This document shows, one piece after another, positions 42,101 to 54,100 of a stretch of DNA of 64,000 nucleotides; within the stretch, counting starts at the first letter, position 1; every line of letters starts with the position of its first letter. The stretch comes from Tigriopus japonicus (lineage: Eukaryota; Arthropoda; Copepoda; Harpacticoida; Harpacticidae). The position numbers and the translations under genes were made by a program. A model generated the notes under the pieces. The model saw nothing but the letters and a program-made list of their open reading frames with translations, made no database searches and had not been told where the DNA came from. Location: positions 8,108,311 through 8,172,310 of the forward strand of contig CM021318.1 of the NCBI GenBank assembly GCA_010645155.1, given 5' to 3'.

Positions 42101-45100
42101 CCTGAAGCATGTCCATGACAAAAGTAAGTGTCGTGTAGCACCACTTGTACAACGAAATGAAATGTGTTTCGAAGAGATACTTGATCTCGCGTGCATCTTC
42201 GCTATTGACCTTGCGCTTCTTGATCCATGAGGCCAGTAATGGGCTCCAATCGAGGCCGGACGAGCTCATATAAACCATGCCATTTCGCGAAACCGTGGCC
42301 GGCGAGGCGTTGTCAATGTTCTGGGGCTCAAAGATCAACTTGCAATTGGGCATCATGGGCAGTCGATCACCATTGGCCAAGGTCAAGGTCTTGTTGTCAT
42401 CCAAGACCGAGTTCAAATTCTCGATCCACATCGGGTCCACGGGTCCATCGAGAACCAACCAAATATTGTCCGTTTTCCGGCATTTTAGGGTCTTTCGCCA
42501 TAAGGCGGAAAAAATCCCGTCCGTCCAATCATTTGTGGCCACATCCAGTCGACCAAACATTTGACCTGCTGTGATCGCCTAAATCGAGAGGAATATAATG
42601 AACATAAGGCAAATAAATTCATTGCTCCATTAAACAATGCGACAAAAATAGCTCGCTTTGACTTGCGGTTGAAAGTTAGAGATAATGCGTTTGTGAAGCA
42701 ATGAAATGTTCTATTTTCAACCCAAAGCTGTCCTTATTTTCCTACCACTACTTTTGAGTTCACAGCCCTGAGAAAAAAGGGTCCTGTTGGAAATGGTAAG
42801 CCCTAGAGCGCTATAATAAAAGAGTACGCGCATGTGCCATTTTGGTCCCAAGACGTCGGTTCCATTGTAGTGTGGTTCTTGGGTTCGACCTGTTTGAGGC
42901 AACTTTACCTATGCACTATTTACTACCAAATTGACGCTCATGATCTCAGCTTACCTTTGAAAGCATAATGTTTGACCTTAATAGCCTTTGAAGGCCAAGG
43001 CTGGCCAAAACCGTGGGTGCCGGAAGATAACCTTCTCGTTCTCCTTAAACCTCGATGCGCGTTCAAGCCCAGTGCTGCTGTGAATTGACTCGGTAATGTC
43101 AGCTCTTGATGAATCTCCACGCTGATTTGCATTGAGTTTCTTACTTTTTAGGAAAACTTAATCTAACTAGATACGAAATTGATTGGTGAATATTTAGAAC
43201 GTCACTTGAAGCCATTAGAGCGTTTTCCTTGCGCACAATATTGCATTGTCATGTGAAATGACTTTTTTGTTGAACAATTATCTGGCAGCCCTGGTGAAGT
43301 TGCGCATTCGTAGCAGTCGTCAGGCTGACAGTGCTACAGACTGTTATGCCTAACTTTGTAAAAAGTTTTGATATTTTGTACTCATAATATATATGACAGA
43401 AGCTATTTAAGTAAGTTTTTGCAATTCATCTATCAATTTTTGACTTTGTCACTAATTATTACATGAAACTAAAGAAGCTCATGGGATAGAAGTATCATTT
43501 CAATTACAGTCGAATTTCGATATGAGAAACTTTTCTGTCAGCGGCAAAATGTTGCTTATATCAAGATTTTTCTTATATCAAGACTCAAGAAAATTGGTTC
43601 AGGAAACGATATAAAATACAAGGAAACTACCAAAGGAGTTTACCTCATCTTTACATAACCTTATAAACTTACTTTTATTACAACACAATCCGACATTGAC
43701 TCAAAAAATTAGCTTTTAAAAAATAGTTATTAAAACTCACAAATTTACATAACAAGTGCATGCATTTATCTCTATTACAAAGCTTAAGAACTTGTTTCAA
43801 TCTCAATTTGACAGAAAAAATGAAAGTAGAAGGTACAATTTTGTTATCATGATTGGTAAATTATCTCACCTATACAGGGACAAACAACTTTTTAAAAAAT
43901 TTGAGCCTGCCAGGCTTTCATACTGACGAAGTTTTTTTGCTATTTTTTTTTTTGGAACATCTCAACTGCAAATCTTCTATTCTTAGTTTGATTTTAAATT
44001 TGAGAGACTTTCTTGGGTTCGCATGACACTTCCTTGGAGTTTATTTTCCACTAGGTTTTGCTTTGGCAGACACACAATTTTTTTTCACTCTCAAGCATTG
44101 CATATTTGTTGGCAAAATGGGCTTTCATTATTTTTTTGAAGGAAAGAAATGCTTTGTTTTGTTATGTTTGGTTTTGTGTTGTGACCAGATTAAGCAAGAG
44201 GCCTAAGGCCAAAACTTTGAAAATGTTTCTTATATCGAGATTGAGGAAAAATGGAAAATTTCTTATATCAAGAATTCTTATGTAGTAAAATTTTGGTCAG
44301 CACGGAAAAGTTTCTTATATCGCGAAAATTTCTATTTCAAGATTCGACTGTATTGGACTCATTGCCCCTAAATATCTGTTCAACACCTTCTTGTGCGTCT
44401 TTCAAATCAGGCATCAAAACTGTTGACTTTTGCTCCCACCTGATATTATCTTAAGCTAAAGCCTTTCATTTTTTTCTCTTCTCCATCATTTATTCAGGCT
44501 CTCCACTTGTCTTTTTTGGATTTTTTTTCTTCTCACCAATACCCTCTAAATATTTGTACTATGTTCTGGGTGGTAAATCAATTTAAGAATGACTTTTGAT
44601 TTGAGAATTTATTGCTGAAGAGATGTTGATGTTATTTTCAATGACGTCTGGAAAAAGTCCTTTCCAATAGAAGAGTGTTATCAAACAAATTAAGCTGGGG
44701 ATTCCGGGCTCAAAATGGCTGGGGATGTGTCAGAAGTGAGACCAACCCTTCAAAAACTCAATAAAAAAAATTATTATAATTCTCAAGCTGTTTTGACAAT
44801 CAATCAAAATAAATTTTTCCTGTACTACAAAACACGCAAGCCATGTTCTGATCCATTCTTAGCCAGTTTGGACCCCAAATCTCCAGCTAAAATTGTCCAA
44901 ATATGCTTATCCATTCATGAAAGTGAGTATTTCATTTAGGTGATCTATTTTCATTTTTAAAAAAATAGCAAAACCAGTATGAAGTTCTTTGTTGCAATAT
45001 TTTTGATGAGTTTGAGATTCAGCAAGACCAAACACAACTTCTTTGCATCTTTGATTCATAAGTTTGAAACATTTCATGTGAAGAAAGAACCATTACAATT

Positions 45101-48100
45101 TGCTTTATATCAGGTCCAATATTTGAAATGATACTTCTATCCCATGAGCTTCTTTAGTTTCATGTAATAATTAGTGACAAAGTCAAAAATTGATAGATGA
45201 ATTGCAAAAACTTACTTAAATAGCTTCTGTCATATATATTATGAGTACAAAATATCAAAACTTTTTACAAAGTTAGGCATAACAGTCTGTAGCACTGTCA
45301 GCCTGACGACTGCTACGAATGCGCAACTTCACCAGGGCTGCCAGATAATTGTTCAACAAAAAAGTCATTTCACATGACAATGCAATATTGTGCGCAAGGA
45401 AAACGCTCTAATGTCTTCAAGTGACGTTCTAAATATTCACCAATCAATTTCGTATCTGGTTAGATTAAGTTTTCCTAAAAAGTAAGAAACTTAATGCAAA
45501 TCAGCGTGGAGATTCATCAAGAGCTGACATTACCGAGTCAATTCACAGCAGCACTGGGCTTGAACGCGCATCGAGGTTTAAGGAGAACAAAAAGGTTATC
45601 TTCCGGCACCCAAGGTTTTGGCCCGTCTTGGCCTTCAAAGGCTATGAAGATCAAACATTATGCTTTCAAAGGTAAGCTGAGATCATGAGCGTCAATTTGG
45701 TAGTAAATAGTGCATAGGTAAAGTTGCCTCAAACAGGTCGAACCCAAGAACCACAGTACAATGGAACCGACGTCTTGGGACCAAAATGGCACATGCGCGT
45801 ACTCTTTTATTATAGCGCTCTAGTAAGCCCTCTGAACTTGAATATGTAACATTTCTGTTGGCGGAGTAATGGCGCAGACTGCTAGCAATCATGATGAAAG
45901 TTGGTCTGACTGAGAATGTGGTTTGCCTGGAGCTGAAACTGCATTGGAGATGAGCGAGAAAATGACTGCAGAGTCAGCAGCATTTTCGATTCATCCCTTG
46001 ATTGTGGCATCAAGTGCAATGCGCACACACGTATGAGCACTTCCGTGAATAATTGATGGCCTCAACCACCCCCGAACAGTAGGTTCGTTTCAATCAAAAT
46101 TAACCATTTATGATAAAAGTCGGATTCCGTTGATGGAGTTTCCGAGGTACGTAGATGCAGTTTTTTGCTTCCACTCGCTCTCAAAAGTTATTTCAGGTTA
46201 AGGTTGGCTCCATAAAAGATTCAGAAGGGAAAAAGTCATTCCGTGGAGAGATACTTGTTTACTGGTGACAATGCCAAATCAGGAAGTCTCATCGCCTTTT
46301 ATGGTCCCATTGCGTCAAAAGAAATCTGCACATTACATCGATGTACTCAGTCACAATGCTCATTTCCAAGTACTTTAAGGGGGAAAAAGCGAGAGCGGAG
46401 TATGCAGTAGTACATACAAAACATTCCAAAGAGCTTTTCCAAGAAAAGAATCTCGCTTCTTTTGATTTGCATCACGCAGCTTGGTCTTGATAAGCTAGAA
46501 AACATGATTTGGTTTTCTTGGTGAGTGGTATGATTTTAATGCAATCTAATTTTGCAAGATGATACGAGTCATGGGTCACGTTAAAGCTTTAATTTTACCT
46601 GGTAGTATGCTATTGAAACTGTCCTTTCTTTTCATTTCGTTGCAAAAATTATATTAAGTACATGGTGCAAGCATTCCTGCATTGGAGTAAGTCAATCCCA
46701 ATATTTAAACCTGGAAAATTTCTTCCATCGGGTTTTTCGACCACAAATGGTTCAGTAATGTAAATTACTGTGAGGGCTTTTTAGTAGAATTTCCTTCTGA
46801 TTAAATATGGAGGAAGCGTGTTTGCCTTTAAAAACTTTCTCTTGAAAATATGCAGATTCGGGAATTCACAACGGTTTCTATTTCGCAATTTTGAGACAGA
46901 CAAAAGTACTTTGTTCGAGAAAAATTCTACAACTTTCTTTAGTTATTCCTTTACAACGCTATGTACAGATTTGAAGTAATATTGAACATCGGATGAATTG
47001 TCGGTTTTGGGAAATTTTTAGGAAGTACAAATTCAAATAGAACGTTTAGTATTCAAGACGCAGTCTCGCTTTTTTGTGTCAGTTTAAGGATTATGCTCAA
47101 TTTTCAAAAATCAGCTCATTTCAGATAGAGACATGAAGTGAACGAGAGACGAGAAATTCAAATCTAGACATTGCATTGGTTGAAATAGTGGCATTTGTAT
47201 TAGCCAAGTGATTTAATAGTCTACGAGCCCTTGGCTGCGTTTTAAGCACGAGATTTTGCAATCATTTGCATTCATAACCAACGAATGTGTCTGTTTTTGG
47301 CTGTCTTCTCCGAATCTCGATCATTTTGCATGATACATTTTAGATGCGTGATATCTGACGGGAAAGTCAAGCGAACTTTGTCAAGTTCAATGAATCATTT
47401 TTATGAGGTCTTTTGTGCTCTTTGATGTTTTGTTAAGCGTGAAATATAAGTGCACTGTATTCATATCACGGGAAAAGAAGACGAGCAAATCCAACAGAAA
47501 AAAGAGATCCACAGAGACGGAGAATCCTCTCCAATTTGATGGTATTTGACACAAAAAAAATCTTGGGGCCTTCCCATAAAATATTTGCGTACCCCATAAA
47601 GAGTGGCGAGGCCCTTCACATTCGTTCTAAAGCAGATCGATGCGGCAAAATAACCAAGCCAAGACTTCACAAGACGCATCATCAGCTGACTTACTGTACT
47701 TGGATAGATTCGTGAATTTGAACTTACCTTGGGGTTGAGTCTCATTTCCCTATGGGGTTGACCGATGACGGTGAGGCCTTGCATGAGCATTTGAATACAT
47801 TGGGTCTTGCCTGCCCCACTGGGACCCAGGACCATGATCCCATGGCGCACTCTTTGAGTCTCATACAACTGGATCAACTTCATGGTCCAAGGAGGGTGAT
47901 CGATGAGCTCGGCTTCGTCGATCTTTTCCGTTAAAGCAGCCTCAAGGTCGGGATAGCCCGTTTTCTCCAAACTGAGGGTGGGGAAGAGGTCGTTGACGAG
48001 AGAGATAAACAGAGGTTCATCTTCATCCACCAACTTGGAGAGATTCATGTCTCGGAGAACTCGCATAACAATGGTAGCTTCAGAATCTTTAGGACTGGAC

Positions 48101-51100
48101 CTTTTAGTAGCTCCCAAGGTCCTGAGAACTGAAAGGATGTTTCGGAGACCAAAGTCATAATGGACTTGTTTCGTCAATTGCTCCTCGCACAACTTATACA
48201 ACGTGAAGAACTTCCGGGCCAGAGTGATATTCTCCAGGAAACCACAACTGGCCAACTTGACCCGAATAATGATTTGTCGATCGGGAACCATCATGGCCAC
48301 GTTCCGGAACTGAATCTTCAGATTCTCAGGCAGCTCCTGACGCCCTTGATAGGTCGGGTTCATGGTGAGGAAGATGCCAAACTCGGGGTTCATGTCCACA
48401 CTGTCCCCATCGGTGAAGATGAACTGCTTTCGCTTCTCCTTCTTACAAGCCAAAACCACTGCCACTTGTTGAGCGGCGACAGACAAGACGGGCAAGGTGA
48501 TGCGATTGAATTCATCGAAGCAACCCCATGCACCAGATTGCGCCAAGCCTTTGAAGATCCTTCCGAGACCTCGATAGTCCATTTGATCCGAACAATTGAA
48601 GACCACAACGTACTTGCCGAGGGATTTTCCCATGTCCTTGACGGTTTCGGTCTTGCCGGTACCTGCTGGACCGGCTGGACATCCTCCCATGCACATTCCA
48701 AGAGCTTGAGCAAGGGTTATGTAGCACCGATCGGTCAATGGAGTGATGACCAAGCGTTCTTGGCACCCCAGATACTCATTCTGGTAATAGAAATTGACAT
48801 CTGTGATGCTGATAGTGGTTTTTTCCATCTCTTGTTTGAAGTAGAACCGACTCTGTTTTAGCCATTCAAAGTCCATGATAGATCTTATGTTTAAACGGCA
48901 AAGCATGTCAAAGATATCTCTTTGGTGCATGTGGACCGTGATCAAGGTCTCAAACTTGGTTCGTTCCATTCGCTCCAGGTTCTTTGTGGTTTGACTGATT
49001 AGGGTGTTGAGGACGTCCAAGAATTTGTTGTTGGTTTCTTGCATGATCTTCCGATCAGATCGAGATTGAATCAAGGCCGTTTCAGAGTCTCTAGTCCAGA
49101 CCATCTGGATCCCTAAAATTCCCACTTGAGCTTGAAATCTACCCAAGAACTCGAGGAAATCAAATTGGGTGTCATTGATGACATGGAAGGCCTGTCGGAT
49201 GATACAATGGACCGATTCTTGAGAAGCTTGTAAGAGGCTCATCAGCCAAACTTCAACGCTTCCTTCAGCTCGAACAGGTCTCTCTAGGATGATAGTCTCC
49301 CCTTCGGATGAGCTAATGGACAATATTTTGTTATAATCCTGATCATGGAACCGCACACTGGCAATGTTGTCAAAGATGGACAACAAATGGGCTTGGATAG
49401 TGTGCGAATCTGATGCTTGTCCCAGGATTTCGAGTAAAGCTGGATCGGACACGAAGAAGAATCTTGGGAACATGAGACGTTTCTTCTCCAAGTAACCCGT
49501 CAAAGACTTCTGACAAAGTTCCAATTGCTCTTGCAAATGTGGGAGAGTGTGCTTCAAAAATTCGTCTCCAACGCAACAATTGACCACTCCAGGAGTCTCA
49601 TGGGCTCTAGTCATAATTTTCTGCCATGTCTTGTCAATTTTGTAAAATCGTTTAGCTTCTTTGGGAAGTTGCTTAGCAATGTCGCCCCCAACAAAGACCG
49701 CTTCAAGATAGACCCACATGTTCTGGACCAAGAGCCAACGTTCCAGGATCTCATTGGTATTGGACAGATCTTGCACCCACTTTTGGATCTGCTTTCTAAA
49801 AGGAGCATTATATCGATTGGACAAGAGTGATCCCAGAACCATGAGACTGTCTTCCACCAATCCAACCGTTTCAGCTGTGGTATCGCCTCGAAGAAGGAGT
49901 TCGCCACGATTCTTGAATATCATAAATGAGAGCTCTTGAGTGGACCATTCAGAGGTCACTTGTCTCAACTTAGCTTCAATATCCTTCTCCTTCAAAGCAG
50001 AGATACAGACATCTTCAATGTCCTCTTTGTTGGGCAACAATGGGGCTTCAAGGATATCCTTCAAACAGAATCCAGGGCGTTCAAGATCGAAAGTGAATCC
50101 AGTGATGCTTTGGATCTTCTGCCAATGCCTGTATTTCATGGCCTTGTTAGCCATGAGCTCCAGTAGCGGGCAAATGTCATTAAAATCGTCGATGGTCTTT
50201 TTTAATGCATGGAAGGCCGGCCACTCTTTCAAAGCCTTTGGCAGCTTTCTGCATCGGTTTTGAAACTCCATCAGCTCATTGTTGATGTCTTCAACATTGA
50301 TGTCTTGCCATGGAATGTTATGATAACCATTCACGCTATCAATGACGTCGTTGTAAAGCTTGTAAAGGCGTTGAAGAAGATTCAGTTCTTTCTTAATCTT
50401 GTTCAGCTCAGGTTGATCTGAATGAGGCAAACCGAACAGATCCTCACCAATGGAGTAGGAATTATGCTTTCGCCAAAGTGCGTCAAAGTGGTTTTGAAAC
50501 ATTTGAAGTCGATCTGATGCCTCTCTTGGACTTAGGCCTGGCTGCATGGGCCCATTGCCATGGTACTCTGATACAAATGAATCACAATCCTTTTGGAACA
50601 CTTGCAAGTTTGCAATGAGCTCCTTTTGGAAGTGCTCCTGAACAGTCAAGAGTAGAAGCTGCACATCCATAGCTTTGCCTTGTAACTGAAGCCAATTGAA
50701 CGAGAGGTTCTCAATCTTTTCTGCTTCTTCTTTCGTTAATTGAATCTCGTACTTGGTCAAGAGTGAAAATGCTTCCTCTACTAAGTCGATCTTCATATCG
50801 ATGTCGATTTCTTGGTCGCGAATCTTCTTCTGAGTCTCCATAATGATCCTAATGTCATCCAAGTCTGAGATTTGTCGATCCAACTTGCGGTCAAAATCCA
50901 TAACCTGAGCCACGATGAAATCCATCTCACGTTTGTATTTGATTTGCATGGCTTTGCCGTAAACCGAAATCCATTGTTTGATTTCCTCCACTATCGTATC
51001 TTTTAGGCGCTTGCAGTCAATGAGAATGCTCCCATAACGATATTCGACCTTTTCTGTGGATAACTGTGAGAGTGCCATATTGTACTTGTGGAGCTCATTC

Positions 51101-54100
51101 TCAAAATCTTTGAGGACTGGTTTCATTTTGATGAAAACCGAAATTGTGTCTTCTCGATCGACTTCCCAGATATATTTGTAGTTCTCCCAGATTTGACTGA
51201 ATTGGTTGAACTCTAATTTGATGCCTTGCATGCAACTAGAGATCATGGCAAACATTTTGGTGACTTCCTTGCTCTCTGAGACTAGTTTGTAGAAGTTGAA
51301 AGGCTTCTCAATCACGACTGGCTTTTCATCCTTCTTCGATGTCCACAACTTCATTTCTTTGCCACTGTCACAATTTGGCACCCATCCATCTTTCTTAGCT
51401 AGTTTGGTGCTCCTCTTCTTTTTGCTGCCTTTCTTCCATTGACCCACGCCTTTCGAGACATTGATGATGATTTTTGCAGCCTGAACGAGAACTCCTTGAA
51501 CCTCATCAATGGATGGTTTAACCTCGATCTCAGGCATGCTTAGCTGAGCGGTTAAAACAAACACGATCTGGCTCACATTTTTTACATCGGCCAAATCTTG
51601 GTCTTTAGACTCCGCTGTCGAGGCTGCAGCAAAATGCTTGCTTAAGATCTTCAACGAGGTCTTGGTCAGAGTTGCCAATTTATCAGCCACTTTTTTCGAA
51701 TAGTTTCTCCTCAACTCTTTGGCGGCGTTATTAACAGCATTTTGACTATTTTTATCCAACACTTGCAACAGATTCGATGCTGCCGACAACGTGTTACAAC
51801 TGCCTTCCAGGTCTTTCTGGGCATCGTCGATCATGCTCTTGAATTTCTTCTTGGCGCTTATGTTCCCGAACCTCGTGGCTGGAGTTGGTTTCGCTTCTGC
51901 AGTTCCATGTTTATTGGCTGCTCCACTTTTCTCATCATCGTCTCCACTTTCATCCGCTGAAGGCATAGACGATGCCACTGAGGCCATGTCCTCGGCATCC
52001 AGTTGATCCGATATGTTCAAAGATTGCATGGCCAGGATGATGAGGTTCTCGACGCCATCTTCAATCATTTGAGAGATTCGATGAAGATCAGAGGCAGCGT
52101 CCTTGCACGTGGATTTGATCTCTCGTAAGAAGATGTCCAAGGTCCAAGGCTGTTCCTCAGGCAAAGCGTACAACTTGATAGCATTCATGCTAACCAAGAG
52201 TTTCTCGATTCTATTGATGTAGATATCATTAGCTCGGCCCATGAGGTAGGCAAAGTTTTCAATGTCGTCCAAGCAGCGATCGGTGAACTCGCTCCATTCG
52301 TAATTGGTCCAATTGATCTCTGCCAGACCTGGTTCCAAACTGGTTCTGATCCGATTCACGTGGGGCGTGAAGAGTCGGCGAAGATCGGGCACAATGCTTC
52401 GCATGGACTTGTTGTACTTGGCCAGGATCATTTCTACGGTGTCCCTGTACTCGACAAAGTAGTCCTTTCGCTTGATCAAGAATTGGTTGACACTCGGAAT
52501 GAGAATGTCCATTTTGGCCAAGCGTTCATTCTCTTTCAAGAACGTCATGAAAACCGGGTCAAAATTGGCCCTCAGTTCTCCATTGAAGTCAGCCACAAAT
52601 ATCGATTTGGAAATCATGAACTCGATTTCGTTAATCTTGAGATTCTTCCAGTTCTCTTGGATGCTCAGTTCGAATTTCATAAGCATGACTCCAGTGTCGT
52701 TGTATTGTTTGACCAGATGTTTGTACTCGGGGCGATTCCTCAACGACTTTTGCGATTTAAAGTGTTCCATAAAGAACTTCAAGTGCTGAAGTAGGGATCG
52801 AGCCCAAGCAATCCGACCCGACGAGTCGGGAAAGTTTCTTGGGATGGGGGGTTTCAAAGTTTGTTTACGGAAGAATTTTGAGATTCTTTCCATTTCCATG
52901 CTGAAGGTGTTAATCATTCGCATGTATTTATCGGCTAATACTCCCACGGGAATGTCTTCGGAGAGTTTCTCAAATCTTGGAAGATATTGGAACGAATGAG
53001 GAGTGTCCCAAACACCGTCATAGGTGGATTCTAACTTATGTTGAAGCTTCTCCGTGACTGTTTCCATTCGGGTGAGGAACTCAACGTAGTCCTTGTCGAA
53101 GGCTTCATTACGAAAGTCCAAGTAATCGTAATCACGCAAGGTCAGTACTCTCACGGCTGAATCGAAGGTTTTAAAGTCATCGTCCAAAGTCTCCTCAGGC
53201 AGAAGGGCTTCCATGCGTTCATCGAAAAGTCGGGTGTAAAGGTTAATCTTCTTGAACATACTTAAAAGGTTTCGCAAACGAGTGCAAAACGAGTCAAAAC
53301 GCCCGAAGATGTATTTCTCGCTAAAGCTGAATTCTCGGATCTCTTTGGCCACTTTCTTGTTCTTGACTCTGGCGTAGGCGTCCTTGTAACCTTGGTTCAA
53401 TTTGATACATTGCATCAGCTTCTCTTCGACCCTCAACCGATCTTGGTTCCAAATGGTCTTCCGACCACCTTCTGTGATGTATCGTTTGCATGTTCTGATT
53501 ACCTAGATGAGTTGGATTAATTAGCATCAACTAGTTATCAACATCAAATTATGTCAGGAGTAAAAGTTTGGATTGGAACTCGGCTGCTCTTCTCGATTAA
53601 CTTTTGATCGATGAATCAGCCTCAATATGGAAGGTTTTACAGAATGTAAAGAAAAGCAACTTGGTACATGATTAATCCCATCATGAGTAAGCAAGGACTT
53701 GTTTGAGATGTATTGTAACGAAACTTGATTAAACTGTTAGTTGCAATTTGTATGAAAAAATGAATCAGCATTTGGCAAGAAATTTCATTAATATTAGAAC
53801 ATCCAGTCCAAGCAAAAAGGGTTATTATCATGACTGGATCTCATCAAACCAAGTTTTACCGTCATAAAATAACTAATCGTAAAATATTTTCAACAGTTTC
53901 GATTAACTATAACTTTTCTCACCACCCAACCATTATTGTTGTTAACAGTACCATTTCGTCACCCTAGAACTAACCTGGTTGGTGATTTTGACCAAAAGAG
54001 AAGCTACTCTCTCGGGAGTGTTGTAGTGATGTGAGACATTATAAATCATTTTTACGATCTGAATGACTCTCATCAAGGACTCCTTCATGTGAGCGGGGTC

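Larger units (their letters stand above)
42804..45822. mobile_element. hAT-like foldback DNA transposon, non-autonomous (in dynein intron 7)
   Basis: A 3,019-base element whose ends read TAGAGCGCTATAAT inward from both sides. It is flanked by a perfect 8-base duplication GTAAGCCC at 42796-42803 and 45823-45830. An 8-base target duplication and a YARNG-type terminus fit the hAT superfamily. Each end carries an inverted arm of about 0.7 kb. Arm-to-arm identity is very high in the parts compared, about 96% over a 195-base stretch. No transposase frame is recognisable in the core (44353-45111), so it presumably moved using enzymes from another copy. It is partly interrupted by a younger insertion at 43507-44350. 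Confidence 0.85.
42579..47727 (-). other. Dynein intron 7, host of the nested transposons
   Basis: 5,149 bases, GTAAGT...TTTAG, phase 0. About 3.0 kb of it is the foldback element with its nested pogo-like insertion. The remaining 1.9 kb (45831-47727) is AT-rich and shows nothing I recognise. Confidence 0.93.

Noticed and set aside
43507..44350. Whole palindrome 42803-45823 treated as an assembly artefact.
   Set aside because: The arms differ at scattered bases, the flanks carry a perfect 8-bp duplication, and one arm contains a TA-flanked insertion. All of these fit real transposition better than a misassembly.
42938..45688. A 64-codon frame ([15 protein letters not shown]...) present in both arms of the foldback element, suggesting a duplicated small gene.
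   Set aside because: The two copies differ at seven bases, six of which change the amino acid. There is no sign of purifying selection. The similarity is that of the repeat DNA itself.
48160..48861. 233-codon plus-strand frame opposite dynein exon 7, and other long antisense frames over 36997-53436.
   Set aside because: These are mirror images of the conserved dynein coding sequence, caused by its codon usage, and have no independent motifs.
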